DNA from: an uncultured Massilia sp.
GTDB taxonomy: Bacteria > Pseudomonadota > Gammaproteobacteria > Burkholderiales > Burkholderiaceae
Assembly (NCBI GenBank): GCA_946886065.1
Contig: CAMPHU010000123.1
Span: 1-13,537 of the forward strand
Reading direction: 5' to 3'
DNA: 13,537 bases
Part shown: positions 6,582 through 12,465 of the stretch, one piece after another
Numbering within the stretch: the stretch's first letter is position 1
Layout: each line of letters starts with the position of its first letter
Notes under the pieces: generated by a model
The model's database searches: none
The model's input: the letters and a program-made list of their open reading frames with translations, nothing else
What the model was told of the DNA's origin: nothing
Position numbers and translations under genes: made by a program

Positions 6582-7025
6582 TCAGCGCGACAGCGTGTAG
6601 GCCGACGGCCCCAGCTTGCGCAGCAGCGCGATGTTCGCCTTCTGTTCCTTGGTGAACTTGCCCATCATCTCGGCCGCCTGCTTCTTGTCCATCATCGATT
6701 CCATCCCGACGAACATGCCGGCGTGCACCAGCGCGAAGGTGCTCAGCGCGAACTCGCGGGTGCCGATGCCGTGCTTGCCCAGCACCGCCCTGGCGCGCGG
6801 CTGGGCCTCGATGGCCTTCACGTAATCGTCGACCGACAGTTCGTGCTTGCCGTCGTCTTCGTCATTGTCTTTTTCCAGCTTCTTGAGCTCCGGCGCGGCG
6901 GCCTTGATCTTGGCCAGCAGGGCCGGCGTAAGGACGAAATGCTCTTCCGGATCGGCGGCGAAGGACGGGCCGCCGCACAGCGAGAGGGCGACGAGCAGCG
7001 AGGCGGCAAGATGGATCGGTTTCAT
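6582..7025 (-). CDS. Small secreted protein of unknown function
   Basis: I do not recognise the family. The 147-residue product has a Sec signal peptide (MKPIHLAASLLVALSLCGGPSFA, cleavage near residue 23), then a helical mature part. This has an acidic stretch KLEKDNDEDDGK (49-60) and a methionine-rich segment HAGMFVGMESMMDKKQAAEMM (101-121). The ATG at 7025 has AGGGA upstream and the signal peptide begins there; a longer in-frame extension upstream is non-coding. It reads convergently to flgN and divergently from htpX. It is probably periplasmic. A metal- or envelope-stress role would be a guess from the Met-rich and acidic segments and the htpX neighbour. Confidence 0.75.
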   Translation of the reverse strand: MKPIHLAASLLVALSLCGGPSFAADPEEHFVLTPALLAKIKAAAPELKKLEKDNDEDDGKHELSVDDYVKAIEAQPRARAVLGKHGIGTREFALSTFALVHAGMFVGMESMMDKKQAAEMMGKFTKEQKANIALLRKLGPSAYTLSR

Positions 7026-7055
7026 GACTTTCCCTGGCAAAGTGGTGATGGGTCG

Positions 7056-7061
7056 ATTATA
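7056..7061 (-). promoter_or_regulatory. -10 box of the secreted-protein gene
   Basis: Read on the minus strand this is TATAAT, a perfect -10 hexamer, 30 bases upstream of the ATG at 7025. The -35 region 16-18 bases further up (around CGGTTTCG) is poor. It is the best promoter candidate for this gene. Confidence 0.5.
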
Positions 7062-7137
7062 GGAGCCGCCCGGAATCCGAAACCGCGCCCGGCGACGAAT
7101 CCCCCCTCCGTGGTGTGATCCGCCGCCCATGCGGATG

Positions 7138-7181
7138 ACTTCGCTTTTCTCGAAGAAATCTTTCGCTAAACTTCGCTTTTC
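7138..7181. repeat. Phased TTCGCT direct repeats upstream of htpX
   Basis: The 12-mer ACTTCGCTTTTC occurs at 7138-7149 and again at 7170-7181. A third TTCGCT core lies between them at 7162-7167. The cores start at 7140, 7162 and 7172, spaced 22 and 10 bases apart, close to two and one helical turns. They lie 12 bases upstream of a TTGACG (-35-like, 7194-7199) and 73 bases before the htpX ATG. An activator or repressor site is a reasonable inference; I know of no named regulator with this motif. Confidence 0.45.
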
Positions 7182-7254
7182 CAGATAGTCGGCTTGACGT
7201 ATCCTTTCGTGTAGGCAATACCGTCTTGCTTTGAACAACAACACTGGAAACGAC

Positions 7255-8127
7255 ATGAAACGTATTCTTCTCTTCCTCGCTACCAACGTCGCCGTCATGC
7301 TGGTGCTGAGCATCACCGCCAGCGTGCTGGGCGTGAACAAATTCCTGACCGCGAACGGCCTGAACCTGGGCATGCTGCTGGTCTTCGCCGCCCTGATGGG
7401 CTTCGGCGGCGCCTTCATTTCGCTCCTGATGTCGAAGCCGATGGCCAAGTGGTCGACCGGCGCGCGCGTGATCGAGCGCCCGTCCAACTCGACCGAGCAG
7501 TGGCTGGTCAATACCGTCGCCGCCCAGGCGCAGCGCGCCGGCATCGCCATGCCGGAAGTGGCCGTCTACCCGGGCGAGCCGAACGCCTTCGCCACCGGCG
7601 CCACCAAGAATTCCTCGCTGGTGGCGGTATCGACCGGCCTGCTGGAATCGATGACCCAGGAAGAAGTCGAGGCCGTGCTGGCCCACGAAGTGGCCCACAT
7701 CGCCAACGGCGACATGGTCACCCTCACCCTGATCCAGGGCGTGGTGAACACCTTCGTGATCTTCCTGGCGCGCGTGGTGGCCTGGTTCGTCGACCAGGCG
7801 CTGCGCAAGGACGATGAAGAAAGCACGGGTCCCGGGATTGCCTATACCATTACCGCCATCGTCTGCGACATCCTGTTCGGCATCCTGGCCAGCGTCATCG
7901 TGGCCTGGTTCTCGCGCCAGCGCGAATACCGCGCCGACGCCGGCGCCGCCCGCATCCTGGGCACGCCGCGCCCGATGATCAACGCGCTGGCCCGCCTCGG
8001 CGGCATTGCGCAAGGCGGCCTGCCGAAGAACATGGCCGCCTCGGGCATCGCCGGAGGCGGTATGATGTCGTTGTTGAGCAGCCATCCGTCGTGCGAAGAC
8101 CGTATCGCTGCCTTGCAACGCGGATAA
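7255..8127 (+). CDS. htpX: HtpX, membrane zinc metalloprotease
   Basis: HtpX is an inner-membrane M48-family zinc protease that degrades damaged or misfolded membrane proteins, working alongside FtsH in envelope quality control. The 290-residue product matches family length. It has two N-terminal membrane segments (about 5-25 and 38-58), the zinc motif HEVAH at 144-148 in [12 protein letters not shown], a second pair of membrane segments (about 155-180 and 196-219), and the third ligand E224 in [14 protein letters not shown]. It ends with [17 protein letters not shown] 7255 follows TGGAAA; a TTG at 7231 in frame would add eight residues not in the family. Regulation may involve the phased repeats upstream; I see no convincing sigma-32 promoter. 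The permease gene follows after 38 bases. Confidence 0.96.
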   Translation: MKRILLFLATNVAVMLVLSITASVLGVNKFLTANGLNLGMLLVFAALMGFGGAFISLLMSKPMAKWSTGARVIERPSNSTEQWLVNTVAAQAQRAGIAMPEVAVYPGEPNAFATGATKNSSLVAVSTGLLESMTQEEVEAVLAHEVAHIANGDMVTLTLIQGVVNTFVIFLARVVAWFVDQALRKDDEESTGPGIAYTITAIVCDILFGILASVIVAWFSRQREYRADAGAARILGTPRPMINALARLGGIAQGGLPKNMAASGIAGGGMMSLLSSHPSCEDRIAALQRG

Positions 8128-8165
8128 AAGAACGTCAAGAACTACCAACAAGGCCAGGAACCTCG

Positions 8166-9251
8166 ATGCGGTACGCTCCACTGTTGTTGCCAGTACTGTT
8201 TGCCGCGGCGCTGGCCTATCTCCTGCAGCACTTCCTGGGTTCGCTTGCCTGGGCCGGGCTGCTGGCGGTGATCACCTGGCCGCTGCACCAGCTGCTGCTG
8301 CGCCGCGGCTGGCCTCCCCTGGCGAGCGCCGCCACCCTGCTGGTGGGGCTGCTGGTGAGTTTCATCGGCCCCTCGATCCTGCTGTTCAACGCCCTCACCA
8401 ACGAACTGGCGGGCATCGAGCGCATGCTGACCAACGTCAACCTGTCCGGGTTGGCGGCGCCGTCCTGGCTGTACCGCCTGCCGCTGATCGCCGAACCGGC
8501 CGTCAAATGGTGGAACGAGCACCTGGCGGTGCCCGGCGGCCTGCGCGCCCTGATCCAGACCGGGCTGGGCGACTTCATGCCGCAGCTGACCGGCGCGGCG
8601 CGCATCTGGGGCTCGACCATCCTGGCCAATGCCCTCTATTTGTTCCTGACCCTGCTCACCCTGTTCGTGCTCTACCTGCACGGCCCGGCCGTGGTGCGCT
8701 ACGTCGACGGCGCCGGCGAGCGCCTGCTGCCGGCCCATTACGCCAGGCTGCGCGCCATCCTGCCGCTGTCGGTGCGCGGCACCGCGCTCGGGCTGTGCTC
8801 GATCGCCGTGCTGGAAGGCATCGTGCTCGGCATCGCCTACGCCATCGCCGGCGCGCCCGCCCCCGCCCTGCTGGGCGTGATCACCGGCTACCTGGCCCTG
8901 ATCCCGGGCGGCGCGCCGCTGTCCTTCACCATGGTCTCGCTGCTGCTGCTGGGCCAGGGCCATGCGGGTGCGGCCCTCGGCCTGTTCACCTGGGGCGCCG
9001 TCGAGCTGTTCATGGTCGACAAGTTCATCCGCCCCAAGCTGATCGGCCAGCGCGTCAACCTGCCCTTCCTGGCGGTGCTGTTCGGCCTGTTGGGCGGCGT
9101 CTCGACCATGGGCGTGCTCGGCCTGTTCGTCGGCCCCTTCATGATGGCGGTGCTGTTCGCCTGGCTGCGCGACAGCCGCAGCGTGGAGGCTGCGGAGCGC
9201 ATGCCCGCTGCCGGGAAGACGGAACGCATCGGCCAGGATACGATCGTATAG
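8166..9251 (+). CDS. AI-2E/PerM-family membrane permease
   Basis: A 361-residue polytopic inner-membrane protein of the AI-2E transporter-like (PerM/YdiK/TqsA) family. Substrates vary across this family and cannot be read from sequence. Membrane segments occur near residues 5-25, 28-45 and 54-75, in a central pair (about 155-175 and 210-235) and in several C-terminal segments. The family hallmark is at about 275-340: EL then VDKFIRPKLIGQRVNLPFLA, VLFGLLGGVSTMGVLGLFVGP. ATG 8166 follows AGGAA; a longer frame starting at 8091 overlaps htpX and is not needed. It is probably co-transcribed with htpX. Its stop lies three bases from the stop of the convergent acetyltransferase gene. Confidence 0.88.
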   Translation: MRYAPLLLPVLFAAALAYLLQHFLGSLAWAGLLAVITWPLHQLLLRRGWPPLASAATLLVGLLVSFIGPSILLFNALTNELAGIERMLTNVNLSGLAAPSWLYRLPLIAEPAVKWWNEHLAVPGGLRALIQTGLGDFMPQLTGAARIWGSTILANALYLFLTLLTLFVLYLHGPAVVRYVDGAGERLLPAHYARLRAILPLSVRGTALGLCSIAVLEGIVLGIAYAIAGAPAPALLGVITGYLALIPGGAPLSFTMVSLLLLGQGHAGAALGLFTWGAVELFMVDKFIRPKLIGQRVNLPFLAVLFGLLGGVSTMGVLGLFVGPFMMAVLFAWLRDSRSVEAAERMPAAGKTERIGQDTIV

Positions 9252-9254
9252 CGG

Positions 9255-9731
9255 TCAGGCGACCAGGCGCTTGCTCATGAGGGTGAATTCCCTGACGCCG
9301 GACGACGTGACCCGCTCTTCCATGATGCTCCACCCGAGCCTGATGTAGAAGCTGACGGCGCGGCCGACCGACAGGTACATCGTCTCGACGCCGAGGGCCT
9401 GCGCCTTCGCTTCCAGCGCCTTGACGATCTGCTCGCCGACCCCGCCACCGCGGTAAGCCTCCTTGATGTACATGCCCGCCAGCCAGGGCGACAGCCCTTC
9501 CCGGGTGCTCGGCTCTTCCATCTTGATGCTGCCGGTGCCCAGCAATTCGCCATTCCGTACCGCCACGAAGGCGATGGGCAGCCGCTCGGTATTGGCCCGT
9601 TCTTCCAGCATCGCCAGCAGTTGCTCCTTGTCCACGCCGCTCGCGAGGAACAGGTCGGACCACTCGCCGAAGATGAGGTCCGCGATCTCGGGGATGAACT
9701 GTTTGTGGTTGGCGAGGTAGTCGACGATCAT
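9255..9731 (-). CDS. GNAT-family N-acetyltransferase
   Basis: A 158-residue GCN5-related acetyltransferase, predicted to move acetyl from acetyl-CoA to an amine; the substrate is not identifiable. It has the acetyl-CoA loop R94-G-G-G-V-G99 (within EAYRGGGVGEQIVKALEAKA), preceded by the beta-strand motif SPWLAGMYIK (81-90) and followed by ETMYLSVGRAVSFYIRLGW (116-134), with the conserved Y/F in FYIRLGW. ATG 9731 has AAGGA upstream. It is transcribed against the permease gene with a three-base gap and no terminator-like hairpin between, so the two 3' transcripts probably overlap. Confidence 0.88.
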   Translation of the reverse strand: MIVDYLANHKQFIPEIADLIFGEWSDLFLASGVDKEQLLAMLEERANTERLPIAFVAVRNGELLGTGSIKMEEPSTREGLSPWLAGMYIKEAYRGGGVGEQIVKALEAKAQALGVETMYLSVGRAVSFYIRLGWSIMEERVTSSGVREFTLMSKRLVA

Positions 9732-9860
9732 GCGGATCCTTGTCCTGTGAAAGTGCTGGCGCTCCCAGTGTACGTGGTGGCCTGTCCTGGCGGCAAGCTG
9801 GCGGTTTTGCCAGGTCCGCCACGTCCGACTCTTCCTACGCAGCCTTGTACCGTGCGCCTA

Positions 9861-9888
9861 TTGGGCTCCAGCCGTGGATGATTAAGAT
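9861..9888 (+). promoter_or_regulatory. Weak promoter candidate for the disordered-protein gene
   Basis: TTGGGC (9861-9866), 16 bases, TAAGAT (9883-9888) matches three and four of six sigma-70 positions. It is the best candidate I find in the 192-base divergent gap, which otherwise holds only short inverted repeats around 9795-9830. Confidence 0.2.
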
Positions 9889-9923
9889 GAAGCTGTCCCG
9901 TCATCCATTCCAAGGAGAACATG

Positions 9924-10376
9924 ATGAACGATAGAAATAAGTCCACCCCGAAGCGCGGCCGCGACGACGACCGCCGCCCGGGCCAGTCCCTGCGCGGCAG
10001 CGCGGATTCCGCTTCCGGCTTCGTGGCCGACGACAGCGCCGGCTATTCCAGCGTTGGCGGCCAGAACGAACAGCGCGAGGCAAGCTCCGGACGCTACACC
10101 ACCTTCAACAGCGCCTCGCCGGAAAGCAATGTCGGCCCGGCGGGCGCGCCGCAAACCAGCCACGGCAATGCCGGCGGGCCGGTGCCGGGAGGCACGGTTG
10201 AAAAGGCCGAAGGCAGCCAGGGCCAGCAGAACCGCCAGCAGGACGAGGTCGCCATGGCCGGCGGCGGCAATCCCAGCGATGCGGCGGCCACGGATGGCGG
10301 CATGGGGAACCGGGCCGGCACCGACGAGGACAGCGACAAGCTGGACGAAGGCCGCGGGCGTGGCCCATCGCGTTGA
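9924..10376 (+). CDS. Glycine-rich, probably disordered hydrophilic protein
   Basis: Family not recognised. The product (150 residues from the second of two tandem ATGs) is extremely hydrophilic: about 18% glycine, no Cys, Trp or Ile, only two Leu, and many Asp, Ser, Asn, Gln, Arg and Ala. There is no signal peptide or membrane segment. The AAGGAG site at 9912-9917 is six bases from ATG 9924 but only three from ATG 9921, so 9924 is preferred; starting at 9921 adds one Met. Codon use is GC-rich at third positions as in the neighbours, and the ribosome site is strong, so it is probably a real gene. Composition resembles hydrophilins, which are linked to desiccation or osmotic stress; that is inference only. 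Confidence 0.7.
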   Translation: MNDRNKSTPKRGRDDDRRPGQSLRGSADSASGFVADDSAGYSSVGGQNEQREASSGRYTTFNSASPESNVGPAGAPQTSHGNAGGPVPGGTVEKAEGSQGQQNRQQDEVAMAGGGNPSDAAATDGGMGNRAGTDEDSDKLDEGRGRGPSR

Positions 10377-10428
10377 GCTGGCAGACGCTGGTGCAGAAAC
10401 AACAAGCGGCATAAAACCGTTGAGTTTT

Positions 10429-10458
10429 TTGAAATAGCCGGGCTATCCTGTCTATACC
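10429..10458 (+). promoter_or_regulatory. Promoter candidate of the glycine riboswitch transcript
   Basis: TTGAAA (10429-10434), 18 bases, TATACC (10453-10458) matches five and four of six sigma-70 positions. An overlapping alternative is TTGAGT (10420-10425), 18 bases, TATCCT (10444-10449). A near-perfect palindrome ATAGCC-G-GGCTAT (10434-10446) lies between the boxes and could be an operator. The predicted start falls 10-20 bases before the riboswitch. Confidence 0.5.
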
Positions 10459-10480
10459 ACCGGCGCCCAGCGCGCCGGCC

Positions 10481-10665
10481 GCGGTATCGGGAGAGACTGT
10501 CTATCCGACAGCGCCGAAGGAGCAACCGCCCCGGAATCTCTCAGGCAAAAGGACCGATACCGCATTCACACTCTGAAGAGCCGCCGGGACAACGTCGCCC
10601 CGGCGCACCGAAGGAGCAAGCAGGCCCTACCTCGGCCTGCGAAATCTCTCAGGTCCAGCACAGAG
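10481..10665 (+). promoter_or_regulatory. Tandem glycine riboswitch (two aptamers)
   Basis: Aptamer 1 spans 10481-10563. Its P1 stem is perfect, GCGGTATCGG (10481-10490) with CCGATACCGC (10554-10563), and it holds the conserved core GGGAGAG, GCCGAAGGAGCAA and AATCTCTCAGGCAAAAGGACC. Seven bases later aptamer 2 (10571-10665) has P1 CTCTG/CAGAG, GAAGAGC, a GC-rich variable arm, a second ACCGAAGGAGCAAG, and AAATCTCTCAGGTCC. These are the class-defining elements of the cooperative tandem gcvT-type riboswitch, which binds glycine and most often turns on glycine degradation or transport genes. None lies downstream here: the next features are a possible 38-codon ORF, a strong hairpin at 10856-10882, and a secreted protein-protease pair starting at 10982. 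I cannot identify a clear expression platform just after aptamer 2; a 5-bp stem CGCGC/GCGCG with loop ATGG lies at 10676-10689. Confidence 0.95.
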
Positions 10666-10726
10666 GGGGTGCCGACGCGCATGGGCGCGCGGATTCCCTT
10701 GTGACGCTTTCTGTGTCTGGATAGTC

Positions 10727-10843
10727 ATGCATACCGAACCCGACTCCGGCGCCTCCGGCGGCGCCGTGGCTTCCTGCGCGCCTGCGCGGCGCGCCACCGC
10801 CCTCCTTCGCCTTTTCCAGGACCGTTTCCCGACGCCGTCCTAG
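10727..10843 (+). CDS. Possible 38-residue ORF after the glycine riboswitch
   Basis: ATG 10727 to TAG 10843 encodes 38 residues starting MHTEPDSGASGGAVASCAP and ending LLRLFQDRFPTPS, with no recognised domain. By hand count the third codon position is about 82% GC against about 71% and 68% for the first and second, which is coding-like, but the ORF is very short. The upstream GGATAG is a weak ribosome site. It lies 61 bases after aptamer 2 and ends 12 bases before a strong hairpin, so it is the first reading frame of length in the riboswitch transcript. It could be a leader peptide, a remnant of a lost gene, or chance. Confidence 0.3.
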   Translation: MHTEPDSGASGGAVASCAPARRATALLRLFQDRFPTPS

Positions 10844-10855
10844 CCACCGTCTTGC

Positions 10856-10882
10856 CGAGCGCAGCCCGGCCGGCTGCGCTCG
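10856..10882 (+). terminator. Strong hairpin between riboswitch and protease operon
   Basis: CGAGCGCAGCC (10856-10866), loop CGGCC, GGCTGCGCTCG (10872-10882) is a perfect 11-bp GC-rich stem followed by CCCTTTGTCC. The T-run is weak, so it could be an intrinsic terminator, a pause or attenuator site, or an RNA-stabilising element. Its position makes it decisive for whether the riboswitch controls the genes from 10982 on. A smaller stem, CACGC/GCGTG (10895-10908), follows. Confidence 0.55.
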
Positions 10883-10981
10883 CCCTTTGTCCGGCACGCG
10901 CATGCGTGTCCTTTGCAGCAGCAAGCGACGCCCGCGTGGACTGGCGGGGAGCCGCTTTTTCTTTTAAAGGAGACATCACTA

Positions 10982-11716
10982 ATGCACGCTCAACATCGGC
11001 AACTCGGCAAGCCGCGCGCACTGCTCGCGGCATGGGCGCTCGGCGTCGGCCTCTGCCTGGCCGGCCCGCCGGCGCTGGCGCAGGCAAGCGATGCCGGCGC
11101 GGCGCGCCAGGCGGCCAGCCAGCACTCGGCAGCCTTCGCCGCCGCCCAGCGCGACCTCAGCCAGTTCATCAACCACCAGCTGCAACGCGGCTCGCTCCCC
11201 GAGGGCTTTCCCTTGGACGTCCAGGACCTGCGCGCGCTGAAGGATGCGCGCATCGGCTACGGCTTCCCGGTCTACACCATCGATCCGGACCGGCTGCTGA
11301 ACGGACGCGGCAAGATGAAAAGCATGGCGCGCCACGCCAACCAGTGGCGCTTCGTGGTGCTGCTGGGCGAGCGCCCGATCGGCATGGCGACGGTGGAGCG
11401 GCACGGCGGCCGGTTCGAGACGGCCGCCTATGGCGGCGCCGTCCTGTCGAAAGACCTCGACGCCCTGGTCGCAACACACGGCAATGCCGACCGCTCCAAC
11501 CTGCGCCTGCTGCGCATCTACCAGGCCGGTTCCGACCTGCTCGAAGTCGAGACCGCCGGCGGCACCCGCTACGCGCCCCTGTATTCCGCGCGCGCTTCCC
11601 TGCCGCTGCAGCGCACCGACGCCTTCGGCCGTCCCAGCGCCGCCCTGGCCGACGAAGCCGAGCTGCTGCCGGCCCTGCGCGCCGCGGCCAAGCGCAACCT
11701 GGACGAACACCGCTGA
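10982..11716 (+). CDS. Secreted protein of unknown function, partner of the protease gene
   Basis: Family not recognised. The 244-residue product has an N-terminal Sec signal (basic MHAQHRQLGKPR, hydrophobic core LLAAWALGVGLCLAG, cleavage near ALA-Q at 33-34). A helical Ala/Gln-rich stretch (36-70) follows, then a mixed alpha-beta region: IGYGFPVYTID (91-101), WRFVVLLGERPIGMATVERHGGRFETAAYGG (122-152), and LRLLRIYQAGSDLLEVE (174-190). It ends in a charged tail. ATG 10982 has AAAGGAG nine bases upstream; in-frame extension to 10913 would bury the signal peptide. The papain-like protease gene starts 38 bases after its stop, so they are almost certainly one operon. By analogy with other secreted cysteine proteases it could be a chaperone, inhibitor or propeptide-like partner; that is inference. 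Confidence 0.8.
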   Translation: MHAQHRQLGKPRALLAAWALGVGLCLAGPPALAQASDAGAARQAASQHSAAFAAAQRDLSQFINHQLQRGSLPEGFPLDVQDLRALKDARIGYGFPVYTIDPDRLLNGRGKMKSMARHANQWRFVVLLGERPIGMATVERHGGRFETAAYGGAVLSKDLDALVATHGNADRSNLRLLRIYQAGSDLLEVETAGGTRYAPLYSARASLPLQRTDAFGRPSAALADEAELLPALRAAAKRNLDEHR

Positions 11717-11754
11717 GACGGCGCCATCGATAAGCAACCATACGGAGACAAGCA

Positions 11755-12348
11755 ATGAACAAACGACTGACAGGCCTGCTGGCCGCTTGCGCGCTGACCC
11801 TGGCCGCCCCGAGCGCCTTCGCGCAATGGCGCACCCTCAACCTTCCCCTCACCACCCAGGAACACAGCCAGTGGTGCTGGTCCGCGACCAGCAAGGCGAT
11901 CCTGAACCTGTACAAGAAGACCCCAAGCCAGTGCCAGATCGTGAACTGGGCCTTCGGGATCAATTACGCGTGCGGGAACACGACCTTCGACTGGTACAGC
12001 TACGCCAACCAGCCCAATTCCATGTACGGCACCAGCGGCAGCGTGCAGAACATCCTGGCCGCCTGGGGCGTGCCGAACACGGCCTACAACGTGGCCTCGT
12101 CCTGGAGCAGCGTGGTGGCCGACATCAATGCCAACCGGCCCTTCGTGATCCGCTACGGCTGGACCAACGGCGGCGGCCACATCATGGCCGGCCGGGGCTA
12201 CGAGACCTATAACGGCGTGAACTATGTCTACATCATGGACCCGTGGCCGGGCGAAGGCCAGACCTGGCGCACCTACAGCTCGGCGGTGTCGGCGGCCGAC
12301 CACCGCTGGACGCATACCCAGCGCATGAACGTCGGCCCGGCGCTGTAA
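11755..12348 (+). CDS. Secreted papain-like cysteine protease (C39/C70-like)
   Basis: A 197-residue predicted secreted peptidase. The signal peptide is residues 1-23 (MNKRLTGLLAACALTLAAPSAFA). The mature protein is short and starts directly at the catalytic fold. Q35 and C41 in QEHSQWCWSAT reproduce the papain oxyanion-Gln to catalytic-Cys spacing of six. H142 in NGGGHIMAGRGY and D162 in VYIMDPWPGEGQ complete a Cys-His-Asp triad. This layout is that of bacterial papain-like proteases related to AvrRpt2 (C70) and Peptidase_C39_2 domains. Cys60 and Cys73 could form a disulfide. There is no long propeptide, so activity is probably controlled otherwise, perhaps by the upstream partner. CGGAGA precedes the ATG. 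A strong hairpin follows the stop. Substrate unknown. Confidence 0.88.
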   Translation: MNKRLTGLLAACALTLAAPSAFAQWRTLNLPLTTQEHSQWCWSATSKAILNLYKKTPSQCQIVNWAFGINYACGNTTFDWYSYANQPNSMYGTSGSVQNILAAWGVPNTAYNVASSWSSVVADINANRPFVIRYGWTNGGGHIMAGRGYETYNGVNYVYIMDPWPGEGQTWRTYSSAVSAADHRWTHTQRMNVGPAL

Positions 12349-12356
12349 GGCCTCGT

Positions 12357-12385
12357 CTCCCGGGCGCCCTCACGGCGCCCGGGAG
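12357..12385. terminator. Bidirectional stem-loop after the protease gene
   Basis: CTCCCGGGCGCC (12357-12368), loop CTCAC, GGCGCCCGGGAG (12374-12385) is a perfect 12-bp stem, eight bases after the protease stop and 80 bases past the stop of the convergent GGDEF-EAL gene. No T-run follows on either strand, but strength and position fit transcription termination for both. Confidence 0.6.
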
Positions 12386-12465
12386 TGGAAATGCGCGCAC
12401 TGTCACAAGCTTGCCCAGGAAACCGCCGCCATGGCCTGGCCAGGGACCGGGACCGGGACATGGTG

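Noticed and set aside
7194..7223. Sigma-32 heat-shock promoter for htpX
   Set aside because: TTGACG is present, but no CCCCAT-like -10 follows at 13-15 bases, and the sigma-70 -10 alternatives are also poor.
9795..9830. Short inverted and direct CTGGCGG repeats in the GNAT upstream gap
   Set aside because: Arms of five to seven bases in GC-rich DNA with no consistent position relative to a promoter; likely chance.
10649..10924. 91-codon minus-strand frame across the riboswitch leader
   Set aside because: Arg/Gly-rich, no ribosome site or recognised motif, and it overlaps aptamer 2 and the structured leader.
12443..12459. GGGACC tandem triplet repeat before the GGDEF-EAL stop
   Set aside because: Only two and a half copies of six bases in a GC-rich stretch; too short to call a functional repeat.
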